Source of the DNA: JAEUPI01 sp035499355
GTDB lineage: Bacteria; Pseudomonadota; Gammaproteobacteria; Burkholderiales; Burkholderiaceae_C
DNA: 35,325 nucleotides
NCBI GenBank assembly: GCA_035499355.1
Contig: DATJYZ010000060.1
Location: 1 to 35,325, forward strand
Reading direction: 5' to 3'
In this document: positions 7,253-15,617 of the stretch, piece after piece
Layout: every line of letters starts with the position of its first letter
Numbering within the stretch: position 1 is the stretch's first letter
Notes under the pieces: model-generated
Told to the model about the DNA's origin: nothing
Databases searched by the model: none
Seen by the model: the letters and a program-made list of their open reading frames with translations, nothing else
Made by a program: the position numbers and the translations under genes

Positions 7253-8038
7253 TCATACGATCTTGATGCCCAGGTTCGGCAGCCCGTCGATGTGGCAGTC
7301 GATGACGTCGCCGCGCACCACCGGGCCGACGTTCTCGGGCGTGCCCGAGTAGATGATGTCGCCGGGCATCAGCTCGAACGCCTCGGACAGCTTGCTGACC
7401 TGCTCGGCGACGTTCCAGATCATCTGGTTGAGGTTGGCGTTCTGCTTGGTCTGGCCGTTGACCTTGAGCCAGATCGCGCCCTTGTCGAAGTGGCCGATCT
7501 TCGAGGCCAGGTGCAGCGGCCCGAGCACCGCGGAGTGGTCGAAGCTCTTGCCGATCTCCCATGGCTTCTTCTCGTCGCCCATCGCGCGCTGCAGGTCGCG
7601 CCGCGTCATGTCGAGCCCGATCGTGTAGGCATACACACAGTCGAGCGCCTGCGCCAGCGGGAGGTTGCGGCCGCCCTTGTTCAACGCCGCGACCAATTCG
7701 ACCTCGTAGTGGTAGTTCTTGGTCAGCGTCGGGTACGGGTGGTCGGCCACCGTGCCGGGCGCGACGTTCTGGATCGCGTCGGTCGGCTTCTGGAAGAAGA
7801 ACGGCGGCTCGCGCGTCGGGTCCGAGCCCATCTCGCGCGCGTGCGCAGCGTAGTTGCGGCCGATGCAGTAGATGCGCCGCACCGGAAACTGCAGGTCGCT
7901 GCCGACGATCGGGATATAAGTATCGGCCACTGTGAACGGCGTCTTCGGCGCCTGCGCCGCGGTGCCCGGCAACGCGCAGCCGGCCAGCGCGCCGATGCCC
8001 AGCGTGGCGGTGGTTTCGATGATCGAACGGCGCTTCAT
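7253..8038 (-). CDS. Fumarylacetoacetate hydrolase-fold protein with an export signal
   Basis: A 261-residue FAH-family protein. Seen: IYCIGRNYAAHA at 56-67, the metal pair E112/E114 in YEVEL, and D143 in the GLDMTRRDLQ segment, together the usual E-x-E...D metal site. The C-terminal MPGDIIYSGTPENVGP strand is also typical. Family members cleave C-C bonds or hydrate/isomerise 2-oxo acids in aromatic degradation, normally in the cytoplasm. Unusually, the protein begins MKRRSIIETTATLG...LAGC: a twin-arginine-like motif plus a lipobox (Cys 21), which predicts a periplasmic lipoprotein. The start at 8038 is the first ATG giving this signal. It follows the tannase-like gene by 79 bp and probably shares its transcript. 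Confidence 0.88.
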   Translation of the reverse strand: MKRRSIIETTATLGIGALAGCALPGTAAQAPKTPFTVADTYIPIVGSDLQFPVRRIYCIGRNYAAHAREMGSDPTREPPFFFQKPTDAIQNVAPGTVADHPYPTLTKNYHYEVELVAALNKGGRNLPLAQALDCVYAYTIGLDMTRRDLQRAMGDEKKPWEIGKSFDHSAVLGPLHLASKIGHFDKGAIWLKVNGQTKQNANLNQMIWNVAEQVSKLSEAFELMPGDIIYSGTPENVGPVVRGDVIDCHIDGLPNLGIKIV

Positions 8039-8117
8039 GCGAAGGCTCCTGGTCGGCGCGGCGTGCGGAACGTGGATCGTCGCGCACTTCGCGCCGCGAT
8101 GCCAGACGGAGTGCCCC

Positions 8118-9764
8118 TCACTCGCAGCGAAAGTTGCCGGCCTCTTCAATGCTGCCCGAGCCGCTGTAGCGCGCGATCTTCGGGTACGGACACAGCGGGC
8201 GCGTGCGACCCGGCCACGGCGAGGTGGGCGCGGCCTGCGCGACGATGCGATCGGGTGCCTCGCCGCGCTCGACCCAGCGCACCAGGGGCGTCAACGCGTC
8301 GTACAGGTCGGTCGCCGGGCCGCCCGAGTTCGAGCAGTGATTCATGCCCGGCACGAGGAACAGGCGCACGAAGCCATCGCCCGCCGCTGCTCCCCCGTTC
8401 GCGGCGAGCAGGCGCTGGTAGTAGTCGATCGTGTCGTTGGCCGAGAAGATCGGGTCGCTGGTGCCGTGCACCAGCAGGATCTTGCCGCCGCGGTTCCGGA
8501 ACGCGGCGACGTCGGTCGAGGTGGTGTGGTAGATCGCCGCATAGGCATCCATGCGCGCCGGATCGCGGTCGAAGTCGAATGCCATGTAGTCGAACGTCGG
8601 TGCCGGCGGCGTGAAGAACTCCAGCCGCATCGCGTCGGCCGCGATCAGCGTCGCGTTGCGCGAGTTGGGCGCCGCAGTGGTCGAGGTGCCCAGGCGCCAG
8701 TTGCGCCAATCGCGTCCGGAGACACCGCTGTCCCACGGCCACGACGCATACAGCGGCTGGCCGCCGGCGTTGCGCGGCCCGGCGAAGTCTTTCGCCAACG
8801 CGTCGACCTGCGCCGCCGACAGGCAGGCGTTGGTCTTGGCCCCTGCGCAGCGCAGCACCGCGGGGTCGAAGCTGCAGGCCGACGGGTTGGCGTGGATGAT
8901 GCCGTCGACCAACCCGTCGAGCGCGTCGCAACGCTGCAGCACGGCGCGCGAAACCAGCGCCATGTCCGACTCGGAGAATGCCTCGGCGAGGATCGGCCTG
9001 CCGGCGCCGTCGCGGGGTGCCGCGGCGCTGTAGGTGATGACGTTCCACACCGCCGCCACCGTGGCCTCCTTGGCCACCTTGATGGCCGGCGCGTTGGCCG
9101 CCACGCCGTCGAAGTACTGCGCGAAACGCTGCGGAAACAGCAGGGCCTGGCGGCCGCCACCCGAGCAACCGACGAAGTACGAGCGCGCGGGGCCGCGGCC
9201 GTACGCACGCGCGATCAGGTCTTTCGCCGTGCGCGTCACCTGGTCGTAGGCGTTGTAGGCATGGTCGATGCGCGCCTGCGGGTCGAGTCCGAAGCTGGCG
9301 TCGAGCCCCTGGTGGCCGGCATCCGTGGTGACCACCGCGTAGCCCTGCGCCAGCGCGCCGGTCCTCAGGCCCGGCAGCGATGCTTCGTTGCCGGCCAGCG
9401 GGCCGAGCGCGGCGCGCACCACGCCGTCGTTGCCACCGCCGCCCTGGAACACGAAGCGTCCGTTCCACTGCTTGGGCAGGCGCAGCTCGAAGCCGATGTA
9501 GTAGGGCTTGCCGTCCGCGCCGGTACGCGGGTTCAAGCGACCCTGCAGCACGCAGTGCTCGGGCAGCGTGTTGCCGTTGACCACGGTGCCCGCAGCGACC
9601 GCGGTGCCGGTGAGCGACCCGGCAGGCAGCGACAAGCCGGCAAGCTGCGCACAATCGCTGCCCAGCGTGGCAGGCTGCGGCGTGCCGCCCGGGGCCTGAC
9701 CCAGGCTCGAACAGGCCGCCAGCAGCCCCACACCAAGCGTGCTCGCAACGGTGCGTGATGTCAT
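8118..9764 (-). CDS. Tannase/feruloyl esterase family lipoprotein
   Basis: A 548-residue secreted alpha/beta-hydrolase of the tannase/feruloyl esterase family. A signal with lipobox LAAC (Cys 18) predicts membrane anchoring. The catalytic arrangement of the family is visible: nucleophile in GCSGGG (Cys 200-Ser 201), acid Asp 437 in HGTSDP, and base in MNHC (His 476-Cys 477). The Cys next to Ser and the Cys next to His form the CS-D-HC disulfide-linked triad of this family. Such enzymes hydrolyse aromatic esters (gallate, ferulate, or MHET-like terephthalate esters). The start at 9764 has an AGGAGA ribosome site about 7 bases upstream. It is the first gene of a run of exported hydrolases, suggesting extracytoplasmic processing of an aromatic ester. 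Confidence 0.92.
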   Translation of the reverse strand: MTSRTVASTLGVGLLAACSSLGQAPGGTPQPATLGSDCAQLAGLSLPAGSLTGTAVAAGTVVNGNTLPEHCVLQGRLNPRTGADGKPYYIGFELRLPKQWNGRFVFQGGGGNDGVVRAALGPLAGNEASLPGLRTGALAQGYAVVTTDAGHQGLDASFGLDPQARIDHAYNAYDQVTRTAKDLIARAYGRGPARSYFVGCSGGGRQALLFPQRFAQYFDGVAANAPAIKVAKEATVAAVWNVITYSAAAPRDGAGRPILAEAFSESDMALVSRAVLQRCDALDGLVDGIIHANPSACSFDPAVLRCAGAKTNACLSAAQVDALAKDFAGPRNAGGQPLYASWPWDSGVSGRDWRNWRLGTSTTAAPNSRNATLIAADAMRLEFFTPPAPTFDYMAFDFDRDPARMDAYAAIYHTTSTDVAAFRNRGGKILLVHGTSDPIFSANDTIDYYQRLLAANGGAAAGDGFVRLFLVPGMNHCSNSGGPATDLYDALTPLVRWVERGEAPDRIVAQAAPTSPWPGRTRPLCPYPKIARYSGSGSIEEAGNFRCE

Positions 9765-9805
9765 GCCAGGTCTCCTCGAATTCGAAACGAACGTCGGGGC
9801 CGCGT

Positions 9806-10936
9806 TCAGCGGCCGGGCGCCAAGGCATGCGCGTCGACGTGTTGGGCGCGAAGATCCTCCGGCAGCGGCGCACCGAGCCACAGCGCTGCGGCCAATTGTG
9901 CGGCCGCGGCCGCGCTCTGGATGCCGTAGCCACCTTGTCCGGCGAGCCAGAAGAACGCGCTGCGCCGTGGGTCCCAGCCGATCACCAGCTCACCGTCGGG
10001 CGCGAAGCTGCGCAGGCCGGCCCAGGTGCGCGTGGGCCGCCGGATCGTCAACGTGGTGCGCTCTTCGATCGCCGCGATGCCGGTGGCGATGTCGAGCTCC
10101 TCGGGCACCACGTCGTGCGGCGGCACCGGGTCGGCGTTGGCCGGCGAGCCGAGCAGCTGGCCGGCGTCGGGCTTGAAGTACCAGCGCTCGTCGACGTCGG
10201 CCACCGTCGGCCAGCCGCCGATGTCGAGGCCCGCCGGCGGCGCGAAGGTGAACGCGCTGCGCCGCTTGGGTTGAATGCCCAGCGGTTGCGCGCCGCAGCG
10301 CCGCGCCACCTCATCGGCCCAGGCGCCGGCCGCGTTGACCACGGTGCGCGCGTTGACGCGGCGGCCATCGGCCATGGTGAGCGCCCAGCGTCCGCCGCGC
10401 GACTCGGCATGCTGCACTTCGGCATCGCACCACAACGCGCCACCGGCGCGCTTGACGCCGCGCAGGAAGCCCTGGTGCAGCGCGTGCACGTCGATGTCCA
10501 TCGCGTCGACCTCGAGCACGCCGCCGAGCAGCCCTTCGGCGCGCAGCACCGGCACGCGCCGCAGGCACTGCGCCGCGTCGATGCGCTCGACCACCGAGCC
10601 GCTGGCCTGCAGCTCGTGCGTCAGCGCGTCGAGCGCCCGCTCCTGGCCGCGCCAGCCGACGTAGAGCGCGCCGCGCTCGGCGAGGATCGGCGTCTCGGTG
10701 AACCCGGTTGGTGGCCGCTCGTAGAACGCGCGGCTGGCGCGCGTCAGCGCGCGCACCTGCGGCGGGCCATAGCTCTCCATGAACATCGCGGCACTGCGGC
10801 CGGTGCTGTGCATGCCGGGTTGCGATTCGCGCTCGAGCAGCAGCACGCGGGCATGCGGCGCCAGCGCGTGCGCGAACGACGCGCCAGCGATGCCGGCGCC
10901 CACGATGACGGCATCGACTTCCGCTTCGACGCTCAT
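9806..10936 (-). CDS. FAD-dependent oxidoreductase, DadA/glycine oxidase-like
   Basis: A 376-residue flavoprotein of the DAO family (glycine/D-amino acid/sarcosine oxidase type). The dinucleotide-binding motif VIVGAGIAGAS lies at residues 10-20, followed by LLLERES, the typical acidic end of beta-2. The second conserved region is VVNAAGAWAD, and GQGGYGIQSA near the C-terminus closes the FAD site. These enzymes deaminate amino acids or oxidise related amines or hydroxy acids. The start could be ATG 10936 or ATG 10945; neither has a strong ribosome site. It lies 85 bp downstream of arginase in the same direction, so both may act in amino-acid catabolism. The exact substrate cannot be read from sequence. 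Confidence 0.88.
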   Translation of the reverse strand: MSVEAEVDAVIVGAGIAGASFAHALAPHARVLLLERESQPGMHSTGRSAAMFMESYGPPQVRALTRASRAFYERPPTGFTETPILAERGALYVGWRGQERALDALTHELQASGSVVERIDAAQCLRRVPVLRAEGLLGGVLEVDAMDIDVHALHQGFLRGVKRAGGALWCDAEVQHAESRGGRWALTMADGRRVNARTVVNAAGAWADEVARRCGAQPLGIQPKRRSAFTFAPPAGLDIGGWPTVADVDERWYFKPDAGQLLGSPANADPVPPHDVVPEELDIATGIAAIEERTTLTIRRPTRTWAGLRSFAPDGELVIGWDPRRSAFFWLAGQGGYGIQSAAAAAQLAAALWLGAPLPEDLRAQHVDAHALAPGR

Positions 10937-10995
10937 CCCGCGCATGCGCCAGTCAAGTGGACACCGCGGATCCGGCTTTGCCGGTTCGCTGGTGT

Positions 10996-11016
10996 CGCCC
11001 CTCTCGGGGGGAGGCG
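10996..11016. repeat. GC-rich palindrome, possible diverged relative of copies A and B
   Basis: CGCCCCTCTCGGGGGGAGGCG can form a C4/G4-type hairpin like the 24-bp repeats at 6277 and 7195, but similarity is structural rather than base-by-base. It ends five bases before the arginase stop codon, and adjoining GC-rich sequence encodes that enzyme's last residues. Confidence 0.3.
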
Positions 11017-11020
11017 GCCG

Positions 11021-11947
11021 CTAGGCCGCATCGGGGGGGCGTCTCATCAGCGTGCTCTTGCCGAACAGGCTCTCGATCAGGTCGACTGCCAGGTCGGCGG
11101 TCTTGTTGCGCACGTCGCACGCCGGGTTGAGCTCCATCACGTCGAGCGACGCCAGCGCGCCGGTGTCGGCGATCATCTCCATGCACAGCTGCGCCTCGCG
11201 GTAGGTGGGGCCGCCGGGCACGGTGGTGTCGACGCCGGGCGCGATCTCGGGATCGAGGAAGTCGACGTCGAAGCTGACGTGCAGGTGCGTGCGGGCATCC
11301 AGCGTCGCCAGCGCCAGCTCCATCGTGTGGCGCATGCCCATCTCGTCGATGTAGCGCATGTCGAACACTTCGAGGCCGGTGGCGTGCACCAGCTTCTTCT
11401 CGCCGGGGTCGACGCTGCGGATGCCGATCTGCCGGATGTGCTTCGGGTTCAGCGCCGGCACCTTGCCGCCGATCTCCACCAGCTCCTGCGGTCCGTTGCC
11501 GCACAGGCACGCCACCGGCATGCCGTGGATGTTGCCGCTCGGCGTCAGCAGGTTGGTGTTGAAGTCGGCGTGCGCGTCGAGCCAGAGCACGCGCAGCTTC
11601 TTGCCCGCTTCGCGGCAATGGCGCGCCACCGCGCTGATCGAGCCGATCGCCAGCGAGTGGTCACCGCCCAGCAGGATCGGCAGGCGCGCTTGCTGCAACT
11701 CGGTGTGCACCGCCTCGTGCACGGTGCGGCACCACTGCACCACCTCGGGCAGGTGACGGTAGCCGTTGCGCGGTGGTTGCCATGGGTTGGCCGGCCCCGC
11801 GAGGTTGCCGCGGTCGATGACCTCGAGCCCGTGGCCTTCGAGCGTCGATTGCAGCAGCGCCACGCGCAACGCTTCGGGTCCCATGCTGGCGCCGCGGGCG
11901 CCCGCGCCGATGTCGGTGGGCGCACCGACCAGGCTGATCTGGTTCAT
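11021..11947 (-). CDS. rocF: Arginase
   Basis: A 308-residue arginase, the Mn-dependent enzyme that hydrolyses L-arginine to ornithine and urea. All metal-binding signatures are present: GGDHS (His 97), DAHAD (Asp 124, His 126, Asp 128) and SFDVDFLDP (Asp 227, Asp 229). SGNIHGMP (137-144) is the substrate loop typical of arginases rather than agmatinases. The length fits bacterial arginases. The last residues (RRPPDAA) run into GC-rich palindromic sequence, so the tail may differ from relatives. The gene is divergent from the beta-lactamase-like gene and precedes the FAD oxidoreductase. Urea released here links loosely to the nitrogen-salvage theme of the operon starting at 15618, but no urease is in view. 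Confidence 0.95.
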   Translation of the reverse strand: MNQISLVGAPTDIGAGARGASMGPEALRVALLQSTLEGHGLEVIDRGNLAGPANPWQPPRNGYRHLPEVVQWCRTVHEAVHTELQQARLPILLGGDHSLAIGSISAVARHCREAGKKLRVLWLDAHADFNTNLLTPSGNIHGMPVACLCGNGPQELVEIGGKVPALNPKHIRQIGIRSVDPGEKKLVHATGLEVFDMRYIDEMGMRHTMELALATLDARTHLHVSFDVDFLDPEIAPGVDTTVPGGPTYREAQLCMEMIADTGALASLDVMELNPACDVRNKTADLAVDLIESLFGKSTLMRRPPDAA

Positions 11948-12020
11948 GGAAGGTCATTGTGACGTGGCTGCGCGCAATCGGAGGTCGGGGTAGACAGCCG
12001 ATGTGCGACAGTTGTGCACC

Positions 12021-13088
12021 ATGAGCGCAGAGCAGCGATTCCGCGACGCCATCGAATACGCGCTGGCCCACGAGGTGGCCTGGCCGCGCGACCCGTTCGA
12101 CGACCCGCAGCACTGGGGCGTGCACCACGACGACCCGCCGCCGTACAACCGCCTGCGCGGCCCCGTGCATCCGCGCGGCGGCGTGTCGGGCCTGGTGCTG
12201 CAGCATGGCCGCGTGGCCACCGCGTGGGGCGAGCCCGAGCGCGCCGACCTCACGTTCAGCGTCGCCAAGACCTACCTTGGCCTGCTGGCCGGCGTGGCGC
12301 ACGGCCAGGGGTTGCTGCCCGACGTCGACCAGCCGGTGGCGGCGCGCTTGCCCGGCATCGGCTTCGACTCGCCGCACAACCGCGGCATCACCTGGCACCA
12401 CCTGCTCGAGCAAACCAGCGAGTGGGAGGGCACCTGCTTCGGCATCCCCGACACCGTGGACCGCAACCGCGTGGTCGCGCACGACCCCAAGCCGCCGAGC
12501 GGCCGCAAAGGCGACGCGCGGCCGCTGCAGCCACCGGGCAGCTACTGGGAATACAACGACGTGCGCATCAACCAGCTGTCGCTGGCGCTGCTGCACCTGT
12601 TCGGCCGCCCGCTGCCCGAGGTGTTCGACGAAGCGCTGATGCAGCCACTGGAGTGCAGCGCCACCTGGCGCTGGCGCGGCTACGACGACGCCTGGGTCGA
12701 CCTCGGCGGCCGCAAGGTGCAGTCGGTGCCCGGTGGCACGCACTGGGGTGCCGGCGTGACGATCTCGGCGCGCGACCAGGCGCGGCTCGGCCAGTTGCTG
12801 CTCGACGATGGGCTGCACGAGGGGCGCCAGTTGATTCCCGCGGCTTGGGCGCAACGCATGCGCGAGCCGTGTGCGATCGCGCCGTTCTACGGCTGGCTGA
12901 TGTGGCTCAACCGCGATGGCCGCACGTTCCCTGGCGCGTCGACGCAGGCCCATTGCATGGTGGGCGCAGGCGGCCACCTGGTGTGGATCGAGCCGGCGCA
13001 GCGGGCGGTGGTGGTGGTGCGCTGGCTGGACTCGGCCCACACCACGGGTTTCATGCAGCGCATGAGCGCGGCGCTGGCCAACGCCTGA
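12021..13088 (+). CDS. Class C beta-lactamase-like serine hydrolase
   Basis: A 355-residue protein of the beta-lactamase/DD-peptidase superfamily (class C, EstB-like). The SxxK motif is SVAK at residues 80-83, and the Y-x-N element is YND in the segment GSYWEYND. No signal peptide is seen, so it is probably cytoplasmic. Cytoplasmic class C-like proteins are usually esterases or amidases rather than antibiotic resistance enzymes, so a resistance role should not be assumed. The ATG at 12021 is preferred over 12003 because the extra residues are unlike the family. It is divergent from arginase across 73 bp and convergent with the LOG-family gene (7-bp gap). Confidence 0.85.
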   Translation: MSAEQRFRDAIEYALAHEVAWPRDPFDDPQHWGVHHDDPPPYNRLRGPVHPRGGVSGLVLQHGRVATAWGEPERADLTFSVAKTYLGLLAGVAHGQGLLPDVDQPVAARLPGIGFDSPHNRGITWHHLLEQTSEWEGTCFGIPDTVDRNRVVAHDPKPPSGRKGDARPLQPPGSYWEYNDVRINQLSLALLHLFGRPLPEVFDEALMQPLECSATWRWRGYDDAWVDLGGRKVQSVPGGTHWGAGVTISARDQARLGQLLLDDGLHEGRQLIPAAWAQRMREPCAIAPFYGWLMWLNRDGRTFPGASTQAHCMVGAGGHLVWIEPAQRAVVVVRWLDSAHTTGFMQRMSAALANA

Positions 13089-13095
13089 TCGCGCC

Positions 13096-14001
13096 TCAGT
13101 CGGTGTCGGCGTAGTCCTCGCCAGTCACGGTGCCTGCCTCGTCGAAGCCGTAGTGCTCCGACAGGCGCGCCCACGCGTCCTCGGCCGTCTCGACGTAGTG
13201 GAACAGCCCGAGGTCCTCCGGGCTGATCATGCCGCTGTCGACCAGGTGGGGGAAGTTGATCAGCTTCTCCCAGAACGCGCGCCCGAACAGCAGGATCGGC
13301 CGCGGGCGGCTCTTGCCGGTCTGCACCAGCGTCATCGTCTCGAACAGTTCGTCGAGCGTGCCGAAGCCGCCGGGGAAGCACACCAGCGCGATGCTGCGCA
13401 TCACGAAGTGCATCTTGCGCAGCGCGAAGTAGTGGAACTGGAAGCACAGCTCCGGCGTGATGTACGGATTGGGCGCCTGCTCGTGCGGCAGCACGATGTT
13501 GAGGCCGATGCTGCGGCCGCCGACCTCGTGGGCGCCGCGGTTTCCGGCCTCCATGATGCCCGGGCCGCCGCCGGTGACCACGTAGATCGGCGTTTCGAGC
13601 GTGCGCGAGCGCTGCGTCACCATCTGCGAGAAGCGTCGCGCCTCGTCGTAGTAGCGGCTCATGTCGAGCGCGGTGGCCGCGCGCTGGATGGCGGCGGCGT
13701 TGCCGCCGGCGCGCGCTGTCTGCATCTGCGCCGCGGCGACGTCGGGCGGCATGATGCGCGCGCTGCCGAACAGCACGATCGTCGACTCGATCTGTTGCTC
13801 GCGCTGGACCATCTCGGCCTTCAGCAGTTCGAGCTGCATGCGCACCGGGCGCAACTCCTCGCGCAGCAGGAAGCGCTCGTCGGTGAAGGCCAGGCTGTAG
13901 CTGCTCTCCGGGCCGCCGTAGCGCGGGGTCGGTTTGGCCGCCAACGCCTCCTGCTCGGCGCTGGGAAAGTTGCGGGCGTGAAGCGGTGGGTGCTGCGTCA
14001 T
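13096..14001 (-). CDS. LOG-family (TIGR00730-type) Rossmann-fold protein
   Basis: A 301-residue protein of the LOG/lysine-decarboxylase-like family, which hydrolyses nucleoside 5'-monophosphates at the N-glycosidic bond (cytokinin-activating or nucleotide-housekeeping). The two signatures are GGGPGIMEAGNRGA at 144-157 and PGGFGTLDE at 210-218. The family core begins around residue 74 (STIVLFGSARI). The N-terminal ~70 residues form a charged, helical extension with ERFLLREEL, characteristic of the longer proteobacterial subgroup. The ATG at 14001 is the first to give a sensible N-terminus. It is divergent from the MFS gene. The name lysine decarboxylase seen in some databases is a legacy error. 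Confidence 0.9.
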   Translation of the reverse strand: MTQHPPLHARNFPSAEQEALAAKPTPRYGGPESSYSLAFTDERFLLREELRPVRMQLELLKAEMVQREQQIESTIVLFGSARIMPPDVAAAQMQTARAGGNAAAIQRAATALDMSRYYDEARRFSQMVTQRSRTLETPIYVVTGGGPGIMEAGNRGAHEVGGRSIGLNIVLPHEQAPNPYITPELCFQFHYFALRKMHFVMRSIALVCFPGGFGTLDELFETMTLVQTGKSRPRPILLFGRAFWEKLINFPHLVDSGMISPEDLGLFHYVETAEDAWARLSEHYGFDEAGTVTGEDYADTD

Positions 14002-14147
14002 GGCGTGCCGCCAACCGGGTGGAGGCTGTGTGGGCATTGGGGGGCCGCAGCTTACCGCTTGCGTGTGCCGGTAGACTGCCGGGCCCTGAGCTCCGCTCAC
14101 GCCATGGCACGCCGCCTTCGCTCCTGCCGTCCACGGGTGATCGCCGC

Positions 14148-15356
14148 GTGAGCGCGAGTGCGCCGCTCGGCGCGTTGCCGCACGCCATCGAACAAGAGCC
14201 GCGCTACGGCTGGGTGGTGGTGTGGGCCACCTTCGCCGCGTTGGCGGTGATCTTCGGCGTCGCGTATTCGTTCGCCGCGTTCTTCCAGCCCTTCGTCGGC
14301 GAGTTCAACGCGCAGCGCGCCGACGTGTCGCTGGTGTTCGGCCTGTGCGGGCTGATCTATTTCGTGCTGGGCGCGTTCGGCGGCATGTTGTCGGACCGAC
14401 TCGGCCCGCGCGTGGTGGTGGGCGTCGGCATGCTGTGCATCGCGCTCGGCCTGTTCGGCGCTGCGTCGGCCACGTCGATGGGCGGCGTCACGCTCGCCTA
14501 CGGCGTCGGCGTCGGCCTCGGCATCGCGCTGGTCTACACGCCGTCGATCGGCACCGTGCAGCCGTGGTTCACGCGCCGCCGCGGCTTGGCGGCGGGCATC
14601 GCCAGCGCCGGCATCGGCGCCGGCACGCTGGTGGTGCCGCTGCTCGCAGCCGCCGCCATCGCGGCCTGGCAGTGGCGCGGTGCAATGACGGCGCTGGCCG
14701 TCGGCACGCTGCTGCTCGGGCTGACCGCGGCGCTGCTGCTGCGGCCCGCGCCGGCCGCGGCCCGGCGCGCCGACGGCACGGTGCCCGGAACACCGCTGCG
14801 CGAAGCGCTCACCAGCCGCACCTTCGCGTGGCTCTATGCGATGTGCGGGCTCGGCGCCTTCAGCATGTTCATCCCGTTCGCGCACCTGTCGGCCGCGGCG
14901 CGCGACCTCGGCGTGCCCGACGCGCGCGCGGTGGGGCTGGTGGGTCTCATCGGCATCGGCAGCCTGAGCGGGCGCTTCGCCATCGGCGCGCTGGCCGACC
15001 GGGTGGGGCGCCCGGGCACGCTGATCATCGCGCAGGCCTCGCTCGGCGCGTCGTTCATCCTGTGGGCACTGGCGGACGGCTACTTCGCGCTCGCCGCCTT
15101 CGCACTGTGGATGGGCACCAGTTATGGCGGCATCGTGTCGCTGATGCCGGCACTGTGCATGGACCGCTTCGGCGCGCGCGCGGTGTCGTCGATCATCGGC
15201 ACGCTCTACAGCGCCGCGGCGATCGGCAACCTCGCCGGTCCGTGGCTCGCCGGGCGCATCTTCGACGCCAGCGGCAGCTACGGCCTCGTGACCTGGGGCT
15301 GCATGGCGCTGTCGGCGCTGGCCACGCTGTGCACGTGGCTGGCGCTGCGCCGCTGA
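14148..15356 (+). CDS. Major facilitator superfamily transporter
   Basis: A 402-residue MFS protein with about 12 hydrophobic segments. The loop 2-3 signature is visible as GGMLSDRLGPRVVV, and its second-half counterpart as GALADRVGRPGT. The layout resembles the oxalate/formate antiporter-like or monocarboxylate-porter-like MFS proteins common in Burkholderiales. The start is taken as GTG 14148, giving a short cytoplasmic N-terminus before RYGWVVVWATF, the usual entry to helix 1. No clear ribosome site is present. Its substrate is unknown. It lies 261 bp upstream of the biuret-type operon in the same orientation, but that gap has a hairpin and a promoter-like site, so it is probably separate. 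Confidence 0.85.
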   Translation: MSASAPLGALPHAIEQEPRYGWVVVWATFAALAVIFGVAYSFAAFFQPFVGEFNAQRADVSLVFGLCGLIYFVLGAFGGMLSDRLGPRVVVGVGMLCIALGLFGAASATSMGGVTLAYGVGVGLGIALVYTPSIGTVQPWFTRRRGLAAGIASAGIGAGTLVVPLLAAAAIAAWQWRGAMTALAVGTLLLGLTAALLLRPAPAAARRADGTVPGTPLREALTSRTFAWLYAMCGLGAFSMFIPFAHLSAAARDLGVPDARAVGLVGLIGIGSLSGRFAIGALADRVGRPGTLIIAQASLGASFILWALADGYFALAAFALWMGTSYGGIVSLMPALCMDRFGARAVSSIIGTLYSAAAIGNLAGPWLAGRIFDASGSYGLVTWGCMALSALATLCTWLALRR

Positions 15357-15372
15357 CGGCGCGCGCGCCGGC

Positions 15373-15390
15373 GCCGGCCGCACGGCCGGC
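15373..15390 (+). terminator. Perfect hairpin downstream of the MFS gene
   Basis: GCCGGCCG and CGGCCGGC are separated by CA, giving a long G/C stem 16 bp after the MFS stop. No T-run follows, so it is a hairpin with possible terminator or processing function rather than a classic intrinsic terminator. Confidence 0.4.
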
Positions 15391-15519
15391 ACCACGCTAG
15401 CGCAAGGCGCATCGCTTCGGGGCGGGTCGCGGTGCCGCGCACCCATGCGCTGCCACGTGGCGGTGCCTCGTGCCGCGCGCGGGCGCGGTGGACCGGCGGC
15501 GGCCGCCTTGGCCCGTGCC

Positions 15520-15545
15520 TTGCTTGTATACCAGTCCGTACATCA
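15520..15545. promoter_or_regulatory. Candidate GntR-type operator/promoter of the ABC-biuret operon
   Basis: TTGTATACCA at 15524-15533 contains the palindromic core GTATAC and resembles the TTGTATACAA / TGGTATACCA sites bound by FCD-type GntR regulators. TGTA at 15525-15528 and TACA at 15538-15541 form a wider dyad. It is about 85 bp upstream of the first gene of an operon that encodes an FCD GntR protein. TATACC could be a -10, but no good -35 was found. Autoregulation is an inference. Confidence 0.35.
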
Positions 15546-15617
15546 GGCGGATCGGCCGCTCGCGCGGGCGCGCGGCGGCACGGCCAACGCACACGCATCG
15601 AACCCAGGAGAGAACGC

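Noticed and set aside
9755..11962. 735-codon plus-strand frame opposite the FAD oxidoreductase and arginase
   Set aside because: It is a composition shadow; both minus-strand genes have intact catalytic signatures.
12021..13088. Antibiotic-resistance beta-lactamase
   Set aside because: Although SxxK and YxN are present, there is no signal peptide, so the protein is probably cytoplasmic and more likely an esterase-like relative.
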